NCBI RefSeq assembly: GCF_019063845.1 | Contig: NZ_CP077683.1 | Coordinates: forward strand, 3,278,501 to 3,342,500 | Reading direction: 5' to 3' | Length of the DNA: 64,000 nt | DNA from: Geomonas subterranea | GTDB lineage: Bacteria > Desulfobacterota > Desulfuromonadia > Geobacterales > Geobacteraceae | Part shown: positions 60,623 to 64,000 of the stretch, one piece after another | Layout: each line of letters begins with the position of its first letter | Position numbering within the stretch: position 1 is the stretch's first letter | The notes under the pieces: model-generated | The model's input: the letters and a program-made list of their open reading frames with translations, nothing else | What the model was told of the DNA's origin: nothing | Database searches by the model: none | Made by a program: the position numbers and the translations under genes

Positions 60623-62707
60623 ATGACATTGCGGATACCGGGAACACTGATGAAATACCCCATCGCCGAACTTCTCGACATCCCGAAACTGCAAACGATC
60701 CTCGACAGCCTCTACGAGGTGTCAGGGATCCCGTCCGCCATCATCGACCTGGAGGGGAAGATCCTGACCGGCTCCGGATGGCAGGACATCTGCACCAGGT
60801 TCCACCGCGGCAACCCCGCCACCGAGAAATTCTGCATCGAAAGCGACCAGAAAATCACCAGCGGACTGCAGGACCAGCAGCGCCACGTCCAGATCACCTG
60901 CCCCATGGGGCTCACCGACACCGCCACTCCGCTCATCATCGAGGGGGAGCATCTCGCCAACATCTTCACGGGCCAGCTCTTCCTGCAACCTCCCGACCGG
61001 GGCCGTTTCCAGCTCCAGGCGCAACAGTACGGCTTCGAGGAGGCGTCCTACCTGCTGGCCATGGACCGCGTCCCGGTCATCAGTCAGGACAAGCTGGACC
61101 AGAACCTCTCCTTCATCGCCAACCTGACCGAGCTTCTCGCCCTGCAGGGACTGACGCAGTTGCGAAGTTTGGAGGTCCAGGAGTGCCTGCGCGAGAGCGA
61201 GGAGCGCGTGCAGCAGATCATCACCTCGGCACAGGAAGGGATCATCGTCTACGACTGCGGACTGCGCTTCCAGGTCTGGAACCGTTACATGGAGCAGCTG
61301 TCCGGCCATAGCGCCGGGGACGTCATCGGCAAGCTTCCCCAGGAGGTCTTTCCTATGCTCGAGCATTCGGGGGTAGTCGAGAGGCTGCGGCGCGTTCTTG
61401 CCGGCGACGGCGTCACCTCCGACGAGGTCGAATTGAGGCTCCCGGGCAGCGGCCGCACCATCTGGCATTCGGACACCCTGGCCCCGCTAAAAAATGCCAG
61501 CGGCGAGATCGTCGGCGTCATCGCCACCGTGCGCGACATCACCGAGCGCAAGCAGACCGAGGAGCAGCTGCGGCAGGCGCTGAAGATGGAATCGGTGGGG
61601 AGGCTCGCGGGAGGGGTGGCCCACGACTTCAACAACATGCTCACCGTAATCATGGGGCAGGCGCAACTGGCCCAGATGAAGATCGCCCCCGGTCACCCGC
61701 TGTGGCAGCCGCTGGAACAGATCGGGACCGCGGCGCAGCGCTCGAGCCAGATCACCCGCCAGTTGCTCGCCTTCTCCCGCAAGGAGATCATCGAACCGCG
61801 TCCGGTGGATCTGAACCAGCTGATCACCGAGGCGCAGAAGACGCTGCTGAGGCTGATCGAGGAGAACATCACGCTGCACTGCCTGCCGGGGGCCGACCTC
61901 TGGCCGGTCAAGATGGACCCCTCACAGGTCGACCAGGTGCTGGTCAACCTCGCCGTAAACGCCCGCGACGCCATGCCCAACGGGGGCGTCCTCTCCATAC
62001 ACACCGACAACGTCCACCTGAGCCAGAAGAGCTGCCAGTACCTGCACGACGCGGTGCCGGGCGATTACGTGCAGCTTGTCGTGAGCGACACCGGGGTGGG
62101 GATGGAGGCGGAGGTGCTCGAACACCTCTTCGAACCGTTCTACACGACCAAGGGGGTGGGCAAGGGGACAGGCCTGGGGCTTGCCACCGTGTACGGCATC
62201 GTCCGGCAAAACGGCGGCTTCATCAACGTCTACTCCGAGGTCGGGCACGGTACCTCCTTCAAGATCTTCCTCCCGCGCACCAGCGGGGATGCCCCGGCCG
62301 GGACTCAGCGCAGGTGCGCCGACGTCCGGATCGGCTCAGGCACCGTGCTGCTGGTCGAGGACAACGACATGGTGCGCAGGGTTACCAGGTCGTACCTCGA
62401 GGAGTTGGGATACCACGTGATCGTTGCCGACACCCCCAGGGGGGGGATAGATATCTGCAACGACCGGCAGAACAAGATCGACCTGGTGCTGACCGACGTC
62501 ATCATGCCCGGCATGAGCGGCAACGAGATGGTGCACGAGATCAAAGCGCACTTTCCCGAGGTGAAAGTGCTGTTCATGTCCGGCTACACGGCCGACCTGG
62601 TGGCGAGAAGCGGCGTGGTCGAAGAGGGAATGCACTTCATCCAGAAACCGTTCGACATCAGCACCCTTTCCGTCAAAATCGAGGACACCTTCCTTTGCGA
62701 CGACTGA
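60623..62707 (+). CDS. PocR-PAS histidine kinase with C-terminal receiver
   Basis: A 694-residue protein. PocR sensor at about 12-175 (LQTILDSLYEVSGIPSAIID, CTRFHRGNPATEKFC, ITCPMGLTDTATPLI), with cysteines arranged as in PocR domains that bind small carbon compounds. A PAS domain covers about 195-320, the H-box is GGVAHDFNNMLTVI (about residue 335), then HATPase with DTGVGMEAEVLEHLFEPF and receiver LLVEDNDMV ... LVLTDVIMPGMSG. No TM. The start may be 60623 or ATG 60650. It is likely a hybrid signal transducer of a metabolic cue. Confidence 0.92.
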   Translation: MTLRIPGTLMKYPIAELLDIPKLQTILDSLYEVSGIPSAIIDLEGKILTGSGWQDICTRFHRGNPATEKFCIESDQKITSGLQDQQRHVQITCPMGLTDTATPLIIEGEHLANIFTGQLFLQPPDRGRFQLQAQQYGFEEASYLLAMDRVPVISQDKLDQNLSFIANLTELLALQGLTQLRSLEVQECLRESEERVQQIITSAQEGIIVYDCGLRFQVWNRYMEQLSGHSAGDVIGKLPQEVFPMLEHSGVVERLRRVLAGDGVTSDEVELRLPGSGRTIWHSDTLAPLKNASGEIVGVIATVRDITERKQTEEQLRQALKMESVGRLAGGVAHDFNNMLTVIMGQAQLAQMKIAPGHPLWQPLEQIGTAAQRSSQITRQLLAFSRKEIIEPRPVDLNQLITEAQKTLLRLIEENITLHCLPGADLWPVKMDPSQVDQVLVNLAVNARDAMPNGGVLSIHTDNVHLSQKSCQYLHDAVPGDYVQLVVSDTGVGMEAEVLEHLFEPFYTTKGVGKGTGLGLATVYGIVRQNGGFINVYSEVGHGTSFKIFLPRTSGDAPAGTQRRCADVRIGSGTVLLVEDNDMVRRVTRSYLEELGYHVIVADTPRGGIDICNDRQNKIDLVLTDVIMPGMSGNEMVHEIKAHFPEVKVLFMSGYTADLVARSGVVEEGMHFIQKPFDISTLSVKIEDTFLCDD

Positions 62708-62730
62708 CCGGCTCCCGCGACGTTTTCCCA

Positions 62731-62768
62731 ACCGGCTGGAGGTAGCTTGAACCGGCCGGTTTTTTTTG
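62731..62768 (+). terminator. Terminator of PocR kinase gene
   Basis: AACCGGCTGG pairs with CCGGCCGGTT across a short loop, followed by eight T. The T run abuts the promoter of the next gene. Confidence 0.8.
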
Positions 62769-62797
62769 TTGACATTAGTTGGCCGTCAAACTAAATT
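62769..62797 (+). promoter_or_regulatory. Promoter and operator of MarR gene
   Basis: TTGACA (62769-62774), 17 bases, TAAATT (62792-62797). The inverted repeat TTAGTT (62775-62780) and AACTAA (62789-62794) fills the spacer, suiting a MarR dimer. The predicted transcript start, near 62804, is almost at the ATG at 62806. Confidence 0.65.
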
Positions 62798-62805
62798 CCG
62801 CTGTC

Positions 62806-63231
62806 ATGGAAACCAGAAACATCGCCACCATCATCAGCGAGACGCGCGCGGGGATCAACCGGTACCTGCTCCAGGAGCTCAAGCGGCTGGGGATCGACGG
62901 GCTCGCCCCTTCGCACGGCGCCATCCTGTACCATCTCTTCAACAACGAAGAGGTCACCATGAAGGACCTGGCCAAGGCGGTGCGCCGGGACAAGTCGACG
63001 GTGACGGCGCTGGTAGGGAAGCTGGTTGCCAACGGCTACGTGGACAAGGTGAGCAGCACCGTCGACCAAAGGACCGTGTACGTCAGGCTTTCGCAGCGGG
63101 GGCAGGCGCTGCGCCCCGTATTCGAGGAGGTGTCGCGCAACCTTATCGATCAGATGTGGCGCGGCGTCGACGGCGCCGAGCAGCGCGAGCTGGTGCGCCT
63201 TTTGAAGAAGATCCGCGCCAACCTGCCCTAG
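62806..63231 (+). CDS. MarR-family transcriptional regulator
   Basis: A 141-residue winged-helix regulator. The HTH and wing are LFNNEEVTMKDLAKAVRRDK then STVTALVGKLVANGYV and DQRTVYVRLSQRG. The ATG at 62806 is preferred; an in-frame TTG at 62779 lies within the promoter. No ribosome site lies before the ATG (AAATTCCGCTGTC), so translation may be leaderless. The operator-like repeat upstream suggests autoregulation. Confidence 0.9.
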   Translation: METRNIATIISETRAGINRYLLQELKRLGIDGLAPSHGAILYHLFNNEEVTMKDLAKAVRRDKSTVTALVGKLVANGYVDKVSSTVDQRTVYVRLSQRGQALRPVFEEVSRNLIDQMWRGVDGAEQRELVRLLKKIRANLP

Positions 63232-63340
63232 GCCTTCGTCCCTTCCGTCCTGCATCTCTTTCATCCCCTTCATCCCTGTTAAAAATCCAAACGCCCTCCC
63301 CTCCCGCAAGCCATGGAATCGACGCGCTCCCGACGGAGCT

Positions 63341-63366
63341 GGGCGAATGATTATTCGCCCCTACAG
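63341..63366. repeat. Short palindrome GGGCGAATGATTATTCGCCC
   Basis: A near-perfect palindrome followed by CTACAG; the same type as the element at 18904-19019. It is preceded by CATCCCCTTCATCCCTGTT, a direct-repeat motif related to the tail of the second ABC ATPase gene. Confidence 0.75.
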
Positions 63367-63404
63367 TGGTCATCGCTCCCCTCCCTTGATCCCGGAGCGG
63401 GACC

Positions 63405-63794
63405 GTGGGGGCGATGTACCTGAGGATCAACGCGGCGCGCGCGGCGACACCCGAACTGCGGGAGCCGAACCGGTACTTCCTGGGACTCACGGGGGGAGGG
63501 TTCCACGAGGAGATCTTTTCGGTCGCGCGCTGGCGCGCGGAGGAGGGGGAGAGGGACGCGGTGACGCTGGTGTTCGTGAACCTGAGCGTATCCAACGGCA
63601 ACGCCGGGACCTTCCGCCTGCCCGACAGCATCCGGCTATCGGGTCTTTACCAGGTGAGGAACCTGGTGGCGGACGACGCGGACCGCAGGCTGTGGCCGGC
63701 GCCGCGCGACGCGCGGGAGATCTATCAGGAGGGGGTCTTCGTCGTCTTCACCCTTCCCAACGAGGTGCAGTACCTGAAGCTGGTTCCGGTCTGA
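63405..63794 (+). CDS. Small protein resembling alpha-amylase-type C-terminal domain
   Basis: A 129-residue frame from GTG 63405, with GGAG seven bases upstream. The sequence (REPNRYFLGLTGGGFHEEIFSVARW, in part; VTLVFVNLSVSNGNAGTFRL; VFTLPNEVQYLKLVPV) looks like the beta-sandwich that ends glycoside hydrolase family 13 proteins. No catalytic barrel is present upstream. It is either a truncated gene or an independent small domain. Function is not assigned. Confidence 0.5.
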   Translation: MGAMYLRINAARAATPELREPNRYFLGLTGGGFHEEIFSVARWRAEEGERDAVTLVFVNLSVSNGNAGTFRLPDSIRLSGLYQVRNLVADDADRRLWPAPRDAREIYQEGVFVVFTLPNEVQYLKLVPV

Positions 63795-63800
63795 CCGCTG

Positions 63801-64000
63801 TCAAGCCAGCCTCTCCAGCACGAAGCCGGCGATGGTGTGGGCGATCCGGTCGGAAGAACAGCGGTCGTTGTTGAAGAGGAGATCGTAGAGGGCGGGATCG
63901 TGCCCGTCCTGGTTGAGAAAGTCCTTGGTGAAGCGATCGCGCACCTTTTGCTGGCGGTGCATGAGCTTCTCGGCCTCCTCCTCTTCGATGCCGAGGCGGC
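63801..64000 (-). CDS. Cytidylate-kinase-like protein (partial, N-terminus off window)
   Basis: Minus-strand frame ending at TGA 63801-63803. The last 65 residues read EEEAEKLMHRQQKVRDRFTK then DFLNQDGHDPALYDLLFNND and end GFVLERLA. This matches the C-terminus of the cytidylate kinase-like AAA family, common in Desulfuromonadota. The catalytic P-loop lies outside the window. Confidence 0.65.
   Translation of the reverse strand, partial: RLGIEEEEAEKLMHRQQKVRDRFTKDFLNQDGHDPALYDLLFNNDRCSSDRIAHTIAGFVLERLA

Overview
The window is a chromosomal segment of a high-GC Gram-negative bacterium, most likely a Geobacter-type member of the Desulfuromonadota (Geobacter/Geomonas/Citrifermentans group). That placement is an inference. 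It rests on the hemA-hemC-cobA/hemD-hemB cluster coupled to a CcsA/HemX-type cytochrome biogenesis gene, a Hya-type membrane-bound [NiFe] hydrogenase, an aldehyde:ferredoxin oxidoreductase, split glycine dehydrogenase subunits, a PocR-domain sensor kinase, several small c-type cytochromes and dense families of intergenic palindromes.

Layout. 1-2.2 kb: metallo-beta-lactamase fold enzyme (cut by the left edge), a cupin and an MreB-like ATPase. 2.5-9.2 kb, minus strand: a heme/siroheme operon (siroheme synthase domain, CcsB/HemX, hemA, hemC, cobA-hemD fusion, hemB). 9.4-10.3 kb: thioredoxin and a TlpA-type thiol oxidoreductase. 10.5-11.1 kb: a small orphan gene followed by a striking 21-bp tandem repeat. 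11.1-18.8 kb: AraC regulator, aldo/keto reductase, zinc alcohol dehydrogenase, MBL-fold enzyme, then a ferredoxin/AOR/flavodoxin redox set, which looks like an aldehyde-handling region. 19.0-25.2 kb, minus strand: lipoate synthesis plus the whole glycine cleavage system. 25.4-29.6 kb: a one-subunit 2-hydroxyacyl-CoA dehydratase-type protein with its activase, a small diheme cytochrome, an HExxH protein and an unknown. 29.7-32.5 kb, minus strand: double-OmpA-domain porin, MscL with a zinc ribbon, and a cation efflux protein.

32.76-40.09 kb is an integrated mobile element of about 7.3 kb in the 3' half of a tRNA-Asn gene. It is bounded by a perfect 48-bp direct repeat. A tyrosine integrase, an AlpA/excisionase-type regulator, a replication-organiser-like protein and other small genes run leftward from the right end. 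The left part carries AT-richer cargo of unknown function (a helical protein plus a zinc-ribbon protein, a 52-residue protein, and a signal-peptide/C-terminal-anchor protein). AGGTAACAC repeats spaced by 11 bp near both ends look like integrase arm sites. This cargo is the best candidate here for an undescribed system, probably phage defence or element maintenance, but nothing in the sequence proves a function.

40.2-47.8 kb: a TetR-controlled TolC/HlyD/ABC-2 drug-efflux operon of the YbhGFSR type with two separate ATPase genes. 47.9-51.1 kb: a C_GCAxxG_C_C redox protein and a NarL-type two-component pair. 51.4-56.2 kb: the hydrogenase operon (small, large, cytochrome b, maturation protease) and a lipoprotein cytochrome c. 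56.3-57.7 kb: a DUF350 remnant and an orphan ModA. 57.9-62.7 kb: hybrid histidine kinase, response regulator with a cysteine-rich tail, and PocR-PAS-kinase-receiver protein. 62.8-64 kb: a MarR regulator probably made from a leaderless mRNA, a small protein resembling the C-terminal domain of an alpha-amylase, and a cytidylate-kinase-like gene cut by the right edge. No rRNA, CRISPR array or insertion sequence was seen.
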